In this document: piece after piece, positions 24,359 to 36,093 of the stretch
Layout: every line of letters starts with the position of its first letter
Numbering within the stretch: position 1 is the stretch's first letter
Assembly (NCBI RefSeq): GCF_900096585.1
Contig: NZ_FMYH01000008.1
Coordinates: forward strand, 1 to 64,000
DNA length: 64,000 nucleotides
Origin: Sanguibacter gelidistatuariae
Lineage (GTDB): Bacteria > Actinomycetota > Actinomycetes > Actinomycetales > Cellulomonadaceae
Reading direction: 5' to 3'
The notes under the pieces: generated by a model
Databases searched by the model: none
What the model was told of the DNA's origin: nothing
The model's input: the letters and a program-made list of their open reading frames with translations, nothing else
Translations under genes and position numbers: made by a program

Positions 24359-24713
24359 GTTGATACCCCTCAGTATGCCGGGCTTTCGATATCCCGGACT
24401 TGGTGTGGTGCGATGACTTCACGCTATCGGCCCAGGAAGTGACAGACGCGGGACCTAGGACTCAGCGCCGATGTAGCCTGCGTCACACTCACACCGAGAG
24501 ATCGGCATGTTCTCGCGGTTGCTGCTCGTCCAGCGGCGGAGCGCGCGCGACACCAGGATCGCGACACGAAGGTCCCTGGTGTCACCATCGGTCATCGCGC
24601 GGCGATCGTCCCGGTCACGACGCCACGCGCGGACCCCGAGGGCCGGTGAAGTTGCCCGAGAAACTCTCGCGATTCAAGTGTCATCGACCCTCCGGAGTCG
24701 GTAGGTTCGTCAG
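24359..24713. other. 355-base intergenic region with divergent promoters
   Basis: No gene is visible. A -10 element TAGGTT (24702-24707) lies six bases before the GTG of glgE, with TGTCAT 17 bases upstream as a weak -35. Near the left end, CCGGG and CCCGG arms frame CTTTCGATAT at 24378-24397, which may be a regulatory palindrome for the small membrane protein gene. The rest shows nothing I can interpret. Confidence 0.5.
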
Positions 24714-26866
24714 GTGACCTCCAAGCGCTCCTCGAAGCCACCCGTGACGGCGACCGACGCCGACCAGCCCACCGTCGTCTCACGCCCGACCCCCCCGGTC
24801 ACGCGGGCCTCGGCCCCAGCCACCCGCAGCGCAGGGGCACCCGTCGAGCACGCCGTCGCGCCGGTCACCGCATCGCCGCAGCCGATCGGCCGGATCCCCG
24901 TGCTCGACGTCGCGCCGGTGATCGACGAGGGCCGCTGGCCCACGAAGGCCGTGGTCGGCGAGGTGGTCCCGATCGAGGCGACCGTCTTCCGGGAGGGGCA
25001 CGACGCCGTCGCCGCGACCGCGGTCCTGGTGTCCCCGACCGGGGAGCGCCACACGGCCGCGATGGTCGACATCGCCCCTGGCCTCGACCGGTTCCGCGCC
25101 GAGCTCGTCCCCGACGCCCCCGGCGCGTGGGGTCTGCTCGTCGAAGGCTGGTCCGACCCCTACGGCACCTGGGAGCACGACGCCCGGATCAAGATCGAGG
25201 CGGGCATCGACGTCGACCTCATGCTCGCCGAGGGTGAGGCCCTGTTCACGCGCGCGGCCACGCGCTCGGAGCTCGGAGCCGACGACGCGGCCGCACTGCG
25301 CGGCGTCGCCGTCGCGCTCGCGGATGCCAGCCAAGCCCCGCTGGCGCGCCTGGCGGTCGCGACGGGCCCTGAGGTCCATGCGCTGCTGGCCCGCACGCCG
25401 CTGCGCGACATGGTCTCCGCCTCCGCGACCTACCCGCTCGTCGTGGACCGCCCGCTCGCGCTCGCCGGAGCCTGGTACGAGTTCTTCCCGCGCAGCGAGG
25501 GCGCCACCTACGACGCCCTGACCGGCCGCTGGACCTCGGGGACCTTCGCGACGGCCGCCGCCCGACTGCCCGGCATCGCCACGATGGGCTTCGACATCGT
25601 CTACCTGACCCCGGTACACCCGATCGGGTCGACGAACCGCAAGGGCCGCAACAACTCCCTCGAGACCGTCGACGGCGACCCCGGGTCGCCGTACGCGATC
25701 GGCTCCGCGGACGGCGGGCACGACGCGATCCACCCCGATCTGGGCACCTTCGACGACTTCGACGACTTCGTCGCCCGGGCCCGCCGGCTGGGCCTGGAAG
25801 TCGCGCTCGACCTCGCGCTGCAGTGCTCCCCCGACCACCCGTGGGTCACCGAGCACCCCGAGTGGTTCACCACGCGCGTGGACGGCTCGATCGCCTATGC
25901 GGAGAACCCACCCAAGAAGTACCAGGACATCTACCCGCTGAACTTCGACAACGACCCCGAGGGCATCTACCAGGAGATCCTGCGGGTGCTGGAGGTGTGG
26001 ATCGCCCACGGCGTGACCGCGTTCCGGGTCGACAACCCGCACACCAAACCTCTGCCGTTCTGGGAGCGCCTGCTCCGCCAGATCCGCTTCACGAACCCGG
26101 AGATCATCTTCCTCTCCGAGGCATTCACCAAGCCCGCGATGATGCACACCCTGGCCAAGATCGGCTTCCACCAGTCGTACACGTACTTCACCTGGCGCAA
26201 CACCAAGAGCGAGCTCGAAGAGTACTTCCAGGAGATCAGCGGCCCCGGCGGGGCGTACATGCGACCCAGCTTCTGGCCGACGACGCACGACATCCTGCCG
26301 CCGTACCTGCAGCAGGGCGGGGTGGCCGGTTTCGCGATCCGCGCCGTCCTGGCAGCCACCGCCTCGCCCACGTGGGGCATCTACACCGGCTACGAGCTCG
26401 CCGAGGGGGTCCCGCGCCCCGGGGTCGAGGAACAGATCGACAACGAGAAGTACGAGTTCAAGCCGCGCGACTGGTCCCGGGGCGACGACGTGGGCATCGC
26501 CGCGCTGCTCACTCGGCTCAATCAGATCCGCGGCGCCCACCCCGCGCTGCGCCAGCTCCGCAACCTCACGGTGCACCCCACGAGCGACGACGCGATCATC
26601 GCGTTCTCCTCGTACCTGTCCGCCGAGCACTCCCCCACCGGGGTGGCCGACACCGTGATCTCGATCGTCAACATCGACCCGCACAGCACCCGCTCGGCCA
26701 TGGTGTTCTTCGACCTCGCCGCCCTCGGTATCCCCGACCCGGGCTACGGCGCGACGTTCGACGCCCACGACCTGCTGACCGGAGCCACGTATTCCTGGGG
26801 AGCGCAGGCCTTCGTCCAGCTCGACCCCTTCGCCAACTGCGCGCACATCATCCAGGTGGGACACCG

Positions 26867-26870
<4 letters not shown>
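24714..26870 (+). CDS. glgE: alpha-1,4-glucan:maltose-1-phosphate maltosyltransferase GlgE (GH13_3)
   Basis: This 718-residue enzyme extends alpha-glucans with maltose from maltose-1-phosphate. It has an N-terminal beta domain ([13 protein letters not shown]), a helical insert, and a GH13 barrel. Family-specific stretches are [27 protein letters not shown] and [19 protein letters not shown]. The nucleophile Asp is in [14 protein letters not shown] and the acid Glu in [11 protein letters not shown]. The first 55 residues are a Pro/Thr/Ala-rich tail unlike the family core. GTG 24714 follows TAGGTT by six bases, so the mRNA is probably leaderless. It heads the glgE-treS-mak-glgB cluster. Confidence 0.95.
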
Positions 26871-28663
<1,793 letters not shown>

Positions 28664-28714
28664 CCCAGGGCACCAGCACACCTCTCGACGATGCGAGGAC
28701 AGGCGGGAGCCGGC

Positions 28715-30250
28715 ATGGCACACGACGCAGGACGCACGGCGCAGCACACGACGCCCGACGGCGAGCCCCCGGTCGAGGCCGGACCGATCGACGTCGCGGC
28801 CGCACTGCACGCCTGGCTGCCGGGGCGGCGCTGGTTCCCGGCCAAAGGGACCGACGCGAGCTTCGAGCTGGTCGCTCGAATCCCCTTCGAGGGCCCACCG
28901 GCTCCGGCGCCGCAGGTGTTTGTCGACGTGCTCCGCGCACTCGGCGTCGGGCCGGACGGGGCGCACGTCATCCTCCAGGTGCCGCTGGTCCTGGAGACCA
29001 CGGGACCTGGTCCCGACGGGCCTGCCTCCCCCGCCGGGCTGATCGCCGAGTCCGGCGCGGCCCGGCTCTACGACGGCGCCTACCACCCCGCCTTCGTCGC
29101 GGCCTGGCTCGCGGCGGCCACCTGGTCTGAGGCGTCACCGGTCGCATCGGCGCCCTTCGACCTGCGCGGCCTGCACGTCCTCACCGGCGAGCAGTCGAAC
29201 ACGTCGGTCCTGCTGCCCCACGTCGCCGGCGGCGCCATGCTCAAGGTGCTCCGGTCGCTCGCCCCGGGACAGAACCCTGACCTCGTCGTCCCCCTCGCCC
29301 TCACCCGGGTCGGCTGGTCCGGCGTGCCCGCGCCGTATGCGTGGAATCAGCTCGTCGTAGCCGACACGGGGGCCGACACGGGGGCGGCCACAGGGGCCGA
29401 CGCCGGAGCGGAGGCGGGCGGGAAGGACGGGCACTCGTGGACCGCGCACGCGGGCGTGCTCGCCGAGCTCGTCCCCGATGCGAGCGACGGTTTTGAGCTC
29501 GCCTGCGACTACGCCCGCCACGGACGTCCCTTCGACGACCTGGCGCGCGACCTCGGCGAACGGGTGACCCAGATGCACGCAGCGCTGCGCACCGCATTCG
29601 CCGACGAGCTGACCCCGGCCGACGTCGCCTGGCTGCTCACCGCACTGCGCCGACGGGTGCGCACCGCAGCGGCGTCGAGCAGCGCCGTCCGCGGACGGGC
29701 CGATCGGATCGAGGCGTTCCTCGTGCACCTGTGCACCATTGCCGACGACGCCGTGCGCCGCGGCCGCCCGCTGCCCCCGGTCCAGCGCATCCACGGGGAC
29801 CTGCACCTGGGCCAAGCCCTGCACAGCGCCCGCACCGGGTGGCGGATCCTCGACTTCGAGGGCGAACCGCTGCGCACGCTCCGCGAGCGCACCCGTCCCG
29901 ACCTCGGCGAACGGGATGTCGCGGGGATGCTGCGGTCCTTCGACTACGCCTCCGCGGTGGGCGGGGCCGCGTCGCCGCAGTGGGCCCGTGGGGCTCGTAC
30001 CGCCTTCCTCGAGGGGTACTACGGCGCGGGGTACGTCGGCGGCGAACCCGGTCAGCCGCGCGACCCGTCGCTCTCCGACCGGGCGGTCGTCCTGGATGCC
30101 TTCGAGCTCGACAAGGCGCTCTACGAGGTGGTCTACGAGGAGCGGAACCGACCGGACTGGATCGCCATCCCGCTCTCGGCCGTCGACCGGATCCTTGACG
30201 CGCGCCTGGGCAGCGCCACGGCCAGCACGGGCGACCCGAGCGAGCGATGA
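28715..30250 (+). CDS. mak: maltokinase (Mak/Pep2)
   Basis: This protein of about 511 residues phosphorylates maltose to maltose-1-phosphate for GlgE. N-terminal LHAWLPGRRWFPAKG is characteristic. The kinase core has RIHGDLHLGQ and RILDFEGEPLRTL, equivalent to the aminoglycoside phosphotransferase catalytic and metal loops, followed by DVAGMLRSFDYA. An Ala/Gly/Asp-rich insert (about 218-240, repeating GADTGAATGAD) is unusual and probably a flexible loop. ATG 28715 has GGGAG before it; ATG 28691 would add eight residues. It lies 51 bases after treS. Confidence 0.92.
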   Translation: MAHDAGRTAQHTTPDGEPPVEAGPIDVAAALHAWLPGRRWFPAKGTDASFELVARIPFEGPPAPAPQVFVDVLRALGVGPDGAHVILQVPLVLETTGPGPDGPASPAGLIAESGAARLYDGAYHPAFVAAWLAAATWSEASPVASAPFDLRGLHVLTGEQSNTSVLLPHVAGGAMLKVLRSLAPGQNPDLVVPLALTRVGWSGVPAPYAWNQLVVADTGADTGAATGADAGAEAGGKDGHSWTAHAGVLAELVPDASDGFELACDYARHGRPFDDLARDLGERVTQMHAALRTAFADELTPADVAWLLTALRRRVRTAAASSSAVRGRADRIEAFLVHLCTIADDAVRRGRPLPPVQRIHGDLHLGQALHSARTGWRILDFEGEPLRTLRERTRPDLGERDVAGMLRSFDYASAVGGAASPQWARGARTAFLEGYYGAGYVGGEPGQPRDPSLSDRAVVLDAFELDKALYEVVYEERNRPDWIAIPLSAVDRILDARLGSATASTGDPSER

Positions 30251-30325
30251 CCCCGCCCGCAAGAACTCCAGGACGCGCCGATGCGTCTGGCTGCGTTGTC
30301 CCCCGCGGCGTGGAATGGTAAGGCC

Positions 30326-32539
30326 ATGACCGATTCGACAGTGCCATCCGGTGGTCCGCTCGTTCCGTTGCCCGTCGCGAGCGGCGATCTCGCCGCGGTG
30401 GCCCGCGGAGCGTTCCACAACCCGCACGCTGTGCTGGGCGGGCACGTCGACCCCACGGGGTCGACCGTGACGATCCGGACCCGGCGACCGCTCGCCGACT
30501 CGGTCGCGATCATCACCGGCGCCGGTGAGCACCCCGCCGTCCATGAGCAGGACGGCATCTGGGTCGCGGTCCTGCTCGCGACGGACGCCGCAGTGCCCGA
30601 CTACCGTATCCAGGCGCGCTACGGCGACGAGACCACGATCGCCGACGACCCGTACCGGTTCCTGCCGACCGTCGGGGAGATGGACCAGCACCTGATCGGC
30701 GAGGGGCGCCACGAAGAGCTGTGGACCGCGCTCGGCGCCAACCTCAAGACGTATCCGAGCGTGCTCGGCGAGGTCCACGGGACCGCCTTCGCGGTGTGGG
30801 CGCCCAATGCCCGCGCAGTCCGGCTGGTCGGTGACGTGAACTTCTGGGACGGTGCGTCCCATCCCATGCGTTCCCTCGGCTCCACGGGCATCTGGGAGCT
30901 GTTCGTCCCGGGCGTCGGCGCCGGCAGCCGCTACAAGTTCGAGATCCTCGGGCCCGACGGCACATGGCACCAGAAGGCCGACCCCATGGCGAAGGGGACG
31001 GAGGTCCCCCCGGCCACCGCGTCCGTCGTCGTGCAGTCCGACTACACGTGGGACGACCAGGAGTGGATCACCCGGCGCGCCGGGACGGACCCGCACAACG
31101 CTCCGCTGAGCATCTACGAGGTCCACCTGGGCTCCTGGCGCCAGAGACTGTCCTACCGCGAGCTCGCCGTCCAGCTGACCGAGTACGTCGTGGACCTGGG
31201 CTTCACGCACGTCGAGCTCATGCCGGTCGCCGAGCACCCCTTCGGCGGGTCCTGGGGCTACCAGGTCACGTCCTACTACGCGCCGACGTCCCGGTTCGGC
31301 CACCCCGACGACTTCCGCTTCCTCGTCGACACCCTGCACCAGGCCGGCGTCGGCGTCATCCTCGACTGGGTGCCCGCCCACTTCCCCAAGGACGCCTGGG
31401 CGCTCGCCCGCTTCGACGGCACGCCCCTGTACGAGCACCCCGACCCGATGCGCGGGGAGCAGATGGACTGGGGCACCTACGTCTTCAACTTCGGTCGGTC
31501 GGAGGTGCGCAACTTCCTCGTCGCCAACGCGACGTACTGGCTCGAGGAGTTCCACGTCGACGCCCTGCGCGTCGACGCCGTCGCGTCCATGCTCTACCTC
31601 GACTACTCCCGCGACCCCGGGCAGTGGGCCCCCAACGTCCACGGCGGCCGCGAGAACCTCGAGGCCATCAGCTTCCTCCAGGAGACGAACGCGACGGCCT
31701 ACCGGCGCAGCCCGGGCGTCATGATGATCGCCGAGGAGTCGACCGCGTGGGCCGGGGTCACCAAGCCGACAAATGCCGGCGGCCTGGGATTTGGGCTCAA
31801 GTGGAACATGGGCTGGATGAACGACACCCTGCGATACCTCGCCGAGGCGCCGATCAACCGCCGCTACCACCACCACGAGGCGACGTTCTCGATGGTGTAC
31901 GCCTACTCCGAGCAGTTCGTCCTGCCGATCAGCCACGACGAGGTCGTCCACGGCAAGGGCTCGCTCATGCGCAAGATGCCCGGGGACGACTGGCAGCAGC
32001 TGGCCGGCGTGCGGCTGCTCTTCGCCTACCAGTGGGCACACCCGGGCAAGCAGCTGACGTTCATGGGCAACGAGTTCGCCCAGGGCACCGAGTGGGCCGA
32101 GTCGACGAGCCTCGACTGGTACCTGCTCGACCACGACGGCCACGCCGGTGTGCAGCGCCTGGTCCGCGACCTCAACACCCTCTACGTCGCCCACCCCGAG
32201 CTGTGGGCGCTCGACCACGACCCGGCGGGCTTCGAGTGGCTCGACGCCTCCGACGCCGACCACAACGTGCTGTCCTTCCTGCGCCGGGACCGTGAGGGCA
32301 ACGTCATGGCAGTGCTCATCAACTTCGCCGGCACAGCGCACGAGGGCTACCGGCTCCCGCTGCCCTCGGGCGGGGTCTGGCGCGAGGTGCTCAACACCGA
32401 CGCGGGCGTCTACGGCGGCTCTGGCGTGGGGAACCTCGGCGCGGTCCACGCCGAGGAGGTGCCGTGGACGGGACGCCCGTACTCGGTCGCCCTCCAGGTA
32501 CCGCCCCTCGGCGCGGTGTTCCTCGTCCCGGAGAAGTAG
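30326..32539 (+). CDS. glgB: 1,4-alpha-glucan branching enzyme GlgB
   Basis: This 737-residue enzyme introduces alpha-1,6 branches and completes the GlgE pathway. Two N-terminal carbohydrate-binding-like domains ([33 protein letters not shown]-type sequence) precede the barrel. Hallmarks are [19 protein letters not shown], Asp in [14 protein letters not shown], Glu in [10 protein letters not shown] and [15 protein letters not shown]. The ATG at 30326 is preceded by AAGG. It ends the plus-strand glycogen cluster, 30 bases before the convergent YbbN-like gene. Confidence 0.96.
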   Translation: MTDSTVPSGGPLVPLPVASGDLAAVARGAFHNPHAVLGGHVDPTGSTVTIRTRRPLADSVAIITGAGEHPAVHEQDGIWVAVLLATDAAVPDYRIQARYGDETTIADDPYRFLPTVGEMDQHLIGEGRHEELWTALGANLKTYPSVLGEVHGTAFAVWAPNARAVRLVGDVNFWDGASHPMRSLGSTGIWELFVPGVGAGSRYKFEILGPDGTWHQKADPMAKGTEVPPATASVVVQSDYTWDDQEWITRRAGTDPHNAPLSIYEVHLGSWRQRLSYRELAVQLTEYVVDLGFTHVELMPVAEHPFGGSWGYQVTSYYAPTSRFGHPDDFRFLVDTLHQAGVGVILDWVPAHFPKDAWALARFDGTPLYEHPDPMRGEQMDWGTYVFNFGRSEVRNFLVANATYWLEEFHVDALRVDAVASMLYLDYSRDPGQWAPNVHGGRENLEAISFLQETNATAYRRSPGVMMIAEESTAWAGVTKPTNAGGLGFGLKWNMGWMNDTLRYLAEAPINRRYHHHEATFSMVYAYSEQFVLPISHDEVVHGKGSLMRKMPGDDWQQLAGVRLLFAYQWAHPGKQLTFMGNEFAQGTEWAESTSLDWYLLDHDGHAGVQRLVRDLNTLYVAHPELWALDHDPAGFEWLDASDADHNVLSFLRRDREGNVMAVLINFAGTAHEGYRLPLPSGGVWREVLNTDAGVYGGSGVGNLGAVHAEEVPWTGRPYSVALQVPPLGAVFLVPEK

Positions 32540-32568
32540 CCCGCGGGGGCGGTTCTGCCCTGCTTGGG

Positions 32569-33510
32569 CTAGTAGAGCGCCGTCATGAGGGCGCGACGCG
32601 CAGGACCCACGCGTGGGTCCTGCGCTCCCAGGAGGTCGAAGTACTCGACGAGGCGCTTGCGCAGCACCTCGCGGTCAGGGGCGTCCGGGACCAGCTCGAT
32701 GAGGCGTCCGAGGGCATCCTCGACCTTCCCGCCGAGCAGGTCGAGGTCGGCCACGGCCAGCTGGGCGTCGATGTCCTCGGGGTTGTCGGCGGCAGCCTTG
32801 CGCACTGCTGCGACATCCGCCTCGTGGGTGCGCAACAGAAGTTTGACCTGGGCCAAGCCGGCCGTGGCCAGCTGGTCGCGGGGGTCCTCCCGCAGGGCCT
32901 GCTCGTACGCGGCGACCGCGGTCGGCAGGTCGTCCGCCTCGATCGCGTCGAAGGCCTTCTGGTGCAGCGGGGGCAGCTCTGGCTCGGGCTCGGGGACGTC
33001 GGCCCCGGTCGCGGTCGAACCGTCGTAGGACTCGAGCACCCCGGTCACGCCGTTGGCCGTGGCCGCCTCGAGGATCTCCTCGAGGATGCCGCGAATCTGC
33101 TCGGCCTCGGCGACGCCCTGGAAGAGCGGCACGGGCTGCTGGGCGAGGATCGCCACGACTGTGGGGAACGCCTCGACCTGGAAGGCCTGCGCGATCTGCG
33201 GGTAGTCCGTGACGCTGATCCGGGCCAGCAGGAACCGTCCCGCGTACTCCTGCGCGAGCGCCCCGAGCGTCGCGGCGAGCCGGATGCTCTCCGGGTCGGT
33301 CGGCAGCCAGAGCAGCGAGATGACCGGCACCTTGGCCGACTGCTGGACCACCGAGGGGAACATCTCGTCGGTGATGTCCACGACGAACCCGCCCGCGGCG
33401 GGCGCGCCGCCGGGCGCTCCCGGCGGCGGAGCGGTCGGACGCCCGAAGGCGGACAGGTCCACGGCGCCGCGGACATCGAACTGGGAACCAGGTGCACCAG
33501 GTTGACTCAT
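32569..33510 (-). CDS. thioredoxin-fold/TPR co-chaperone, YbbN (CnoX)-like
   Basis: This 313-residue protein has a Pro/Gly/Ala-rich N-terminus, a thioredoxin-like domain (about 42-150; VVDITDEMFPSVVQQSAKVPVISLLW ... FPTVVAIL) and C-terminal TPR-like repeats (LPTAVAAYEQALREDPRDQLATAGLAQV). The usual CxxC is replaced by LPTDPES and no cysteine is seen, so it cannot be a disulfide reductase. YbbN-type proteins hold clients for chaperones and show similar loss. It is transcribed towards glgB and downstream of the lipoprotein unit on the same strand. Confidence 0.85.
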   Translation of the reverse strand: MSQPGAPGSQFDVRGAVDLSAFGRPTAPPPGAPGGAPAAGGFVVDITDEMFPSVVQQSAKVPVISLLWLPTDPESIRLAATLGALAQEYAGRFLLARISVTDYPQIAQAFQVEAFPTVVAILAQQPVPLFQGVAEAEQIRGILEEILEAATANGVTGVLESYDGSTATGADVPEPEPELPPLHQKAFDAIEADDLPTAVAAYEQALREDPRDQLATAGLAQVKLLLRTHEADVAAVRKAAADNPEDIDAQLAVADLDLLGGKVEDALGRLIELVPDAPDREVLRKRLVEYFDLLGAQDPRVGPARRALMTALY

Positions 33511-33553
33511 GGGTCCTATCTTTCCATCTGTCGCGACGAAGCGGACACCGTGA

Positions 33554-34546
33554 TCAGGGGATGGAGGCAGAAGTGGTGAGGAGCTCGCTGCCGATCACGG
33601 ACGCGCCCGTCCCGGCTGTGGCCGGCGGGATGTAGATCCCGACGAGGCTCGTGCGTCCCACTGTGAGCGAATTGCTCGCGGCCGCGTCACCGATGAAGGC
33701 CTTCTCGGTCGCCGAGGGGGAGATCACGGCGCTCTCCTCCCCCTTGAGCGTCTCGGTCGAGGTGATCTCCCCGACCACGAGCGCTCCCCCGTCGGCCGTG
33801 CGCAACATCCGCAGCGCGCCGTCGGTCGGGGTGAACTGCAGCGTGTAGGTGCCCTTGATCTCGGCCGCGGACGCGGTCCGCTTCTCGCGCAGCGCCGTCA
33901 TCTGCTCGCGCAGCGGGTCCGTCGCAAACTCTGCGGCGTAGGGCGAGGCGTCCCCGTTGGTGAGGACGTCGGCGTAGTGCGCCACGGCGTCGACCGGGGT
34001 GAGCACGAGCGAGGAGTCGTCCGGGGCGACCGCCTCGGTGCCGATCTCCGCCGACGGGAAGGCAGGCAGTGTCACTCCCGGGAACAGCCGGATCCAGCCC
34101 CAGAGCTTGTACTGCTCACGAGGCGAGGCCTGCTCGGTGACCAGCAGCCGCTCGGTCTGCAGGTTCTGCGGTCGCTCGCTCACCGCGAAGGTCGTCCGGG
34201 GCCACGTCTGGGTCGTGGGAAGCACCTCGGACTGGACCGCGGTCGGGATCTCGGAGATCGCGTCAGCGCTCCCGGTCGCGGTGGCGACCGTGAACTCTGC
34301 CGTGCGGAAGGCGAGGGCGGGGCCGGTCAGCCGGGCATCGAGCGCCGCCGGGTCGAGGGTCGCGGCAGCGGCCGCGAGCGTCTCGCCGATCGCCGTGTTG
34401 ATCGACTCGTCCTGTTCCGTGGTGAGCACCACGGACGGGGTCGAGGGCGCCGGGTCGACGTGCGCCTCAGGCAGGGCCGGGCTGCACGCGGTCAGGAGCA
34501 GGAACCCGGCGGTTGTCAGAACCAGTGCGGGGGTGGTGCGTCGCAT
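33554..34546 (-). CDS. secreted lipoprotein of unknown function
   Basis: This 330-residue protein begins MRRTTPALVLTTAGFLLLTAC, a lipoprotein signal with the lipidated Cys at residue 21. The mature part has TLDPAALDARLTGPALAFRTAEF and GGALVVGEITSTETLKG; I recognise no named domain. ATG 34546 follows GGAAGGA and overlaps the upstream gene's stop (TGATG), so it is coupled to the membrane protein. The longer ORF to 34819 is rejected because the signal peptide starts here. The pair probably forms an envelope complex (inference). Confidence 0.78.
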   Translation of the reverse strand: MRRTTPALVLTTAGFLLLTACSPALPEAHVDPAPSTPSVVLTTEQDESINTAIGETLAAAAATLDPAALDARLTGPALAFRTAEFTVATATGSADAISEIPTAVQSEVLPTTQTWPRTTFAVSERPQNLQTERLLVTEQASPREQYKLWGWIRLFPGVTLPAFPSAEIGTEAVAPDDSSLVLTPVDAVAHYADVLTNGDASPYAAEFATDPLREQMTALREKRTASAAEIKGTYTLQFTPTDGALRMLRTADGGALVVGEITSTETLKGEESAVISPSATEKAFIGDAAASNSLTVGRTSLVGIYIPPATAGTGASVIGSELLTTSASIP

Positions 34547-35841
34547 CAGTGTCCTTCCGTCGTCGTGTTGTTGTGTGGTGCGGACCCGTCCGTCGGAGGC
34601 GAGGTCGGTGTCGTCGTGTCTGCCGCTGCGTCGCCCGTGGTGGGGGTCGCGGCGTCGGGGCGCACGCCCCAGGCCTGTCGCCAGCTGGACCCGGACGTGG
34701 AGCCGGTCCCCTCGGGCAGCCACACCGGACGCGCCGGGTCGGCCGCGGGGGGCGCCGCAGGTGCGGACGGTGCGTCCGCGCTCTTCTTGACCATGGGGAT
34801 GGCTCCGGTCCATGGCCACGCCCGCTTCGAGCGGCGGGCAGAAGCATTGACCTCCTCGAGCCGAGCTGCTTCTTCCCGCGCGGCCTGCTCGCGCAGCTCA
34901 CGACGCGTGAGGCCGGTCGTGCGGGAGCCGTCTTCGGCCGCCACGGGCGTCCGGGCAGAGGCGTCCAAGACGCCGGTGTCAGCCGAGGCATCCCCTGAGG
35001 TCACGACCCATGAGGTGGCTTCCCCGGCCGGTCCGCTCGTCGACGCACCGCTCTGGCGAGACGACGTGCGCAGCGCCGAGCTGTTCGTGGGGGCAGATGC
35101 CACCCGGTCACGCGGGCGAAGCAGCAGGAGCCCGTAGATGCAGCCCGCGATGACCAGGAGCGCACCGAGAACCACGCCGGGCCACATCAAGGGGGTGGTG
35201 ACCTCCCGCGGCCAGGTCAGGGTCAGGACCGGCGTCGTCGCGTTCTCGCCGACTGCCGCGACGAGCAGGACCACGTCGCTCGACGACGCGTCCCAGGTGA
35301 GGGAGGCGGATCCCGTTCCGGTCGCGCTCGTCAGCCACATGTCCGAGCCCTCGGGATCAGGCCCGACAGCCGGAGCCTCATCGGTGGGCGCGGAGTCGGT
35401 TGGCGCAGCGTCTGCGGGTGCATCTGCGGCGGGAGCGTCGGTGGCCGTGGCGTCCGTGGTGGGCGTCGCGGGGTCGGTCGTGGGATCGGTGGCCGGGTCG
35501 GTCGTGCTGCCCGTCCTCGCGGTCACGCTCAGCGTCTCCCAGTCGGAGGCGCCGGTCACCACGAGCGCCGGGTCCTCACCGATCCATCCGTCGACGTCGA
35601 CCGAGCGGCCCAGCGCCAGGACGACCTTCGCCTCGGGCGAGGAGGACGCGGTGATCGTCACGGAGTGGTCGACGAGGCCGAGGACGCCGGGCGCGGTGGT
35701 GAGCAACGTCGTACCGCTCTGGGTGCCGGTCGTCATCACCGCCGTGTCACTGGGGCGCCAGAGAGTCCCGGACGCGACCGAGAGCCCGGCGAGCACCAGG
35801 CCCACGAGCACCAGGCTGGCCGTCACGATTTTGTGGAGCAC
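34546..35841 (-). CDS. membrane protein with Thr/Asp/Ala-rich linker, unknown function
   Basis: This 431-residue protein has an N-terminal helix (IVTASLVLVGLVLAGLSVA), an extracytoplasmic domain split by a repetitive linker (TDPATDPTTDPATPTTDAT at about 114-132, then Ala/Asp/Pro runs), a second helix (MWPGVVLGALLVIAGCIYGLLLL at about 236-258) and a long cytoplasmic tail containing RRELREQAAREEAARLEE. No domain is recognised. The start is GTG 35841 after GAAGGGAA. The linker resembles wall-spanning stalks. It is coupled to the downstream lipoprotein gene. Confidence 0.75.
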   Translation of the reverse strand: MLHKIVTASLVLVGLVLAGLSVASGTLWRPSDTAVMTTGTQSGTTLLTTAPGVLGLVDHSVTITASSSPEAKVVLALGRSVDVDGWIGEDPALVVTGASDWETLSVTARTGSTTDPATDPTTDPATPTTDATATDAPAADAPADAAPTDSAPTDEAPAVGPDPEGSDMWLTSATGTGSASLTWDASSSDVVLLVAAVGENATTPVLTLTWPREVTTPLMWPGVVLGALLVIAGCIYGLLLLRPRDRVASAPTNSSALRTSSRQSGASTSGPAGEATSWVVTSGDASADTGVLDASARTPVAAEDGSRTTGLTRRELREQAAREEAARLEEVNASARRSKRAWPWTGAIPMVKKSADAPSAPAAPPAADPARPVWLPEGTGSTSGSSWRQAWGVRPDAATPTTGDAAADTTTPTSPPTDGSAPHNNTTTEGH

Positions 35842-35969
35842 CGATTGTTCCCTTCGACTGCGGTCTTCAAGCCTATCGCCCCACGGGTCAGGCAGATCTA
35901 GCCCTTGCGCAACAAAGGCCGCGTAACCGGCCCGAGCGGACCCTCGTGATCGACGCCGTCCCGACCCGT

Positions 35970-35983
35970 TAGGCTGAGGCCTA
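35970..35983. promoter_or_regulatory. small palindrome TAGGC-TGAG-GCCTA in the divergent promoter region
   Basis: The 252-base gap 35842-36093 separates the membrane-protein unit (minus) from the coiled-coil gene (plus). It contains this 5-bp-arm palindrome, whose left part TAGGCT could also serve as a -10. The copy of ATGTTCA near 36048 is repeated about 15 bases further on. The regulatory role is inference. Confidence 0.3.
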
Positions 35984-36093
35984 CAGTGACGGAACCCTTT
36001 GTCACAGCGACGTATCCATGCTCCTTCAGTCGGGCCGACCGACCATGTGAATGTTCAGTGGAGCATGTTCAACCCTGACCACGGAGGTCTGTT

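Noticed and set aside
29135-32449. 1104-codon minus-strand ORF opposite mak and glgB
   Set aside because: It covers two clear plus-strand enzymes with intact catalytic motifs. The product is low-complexity and composition-driven.
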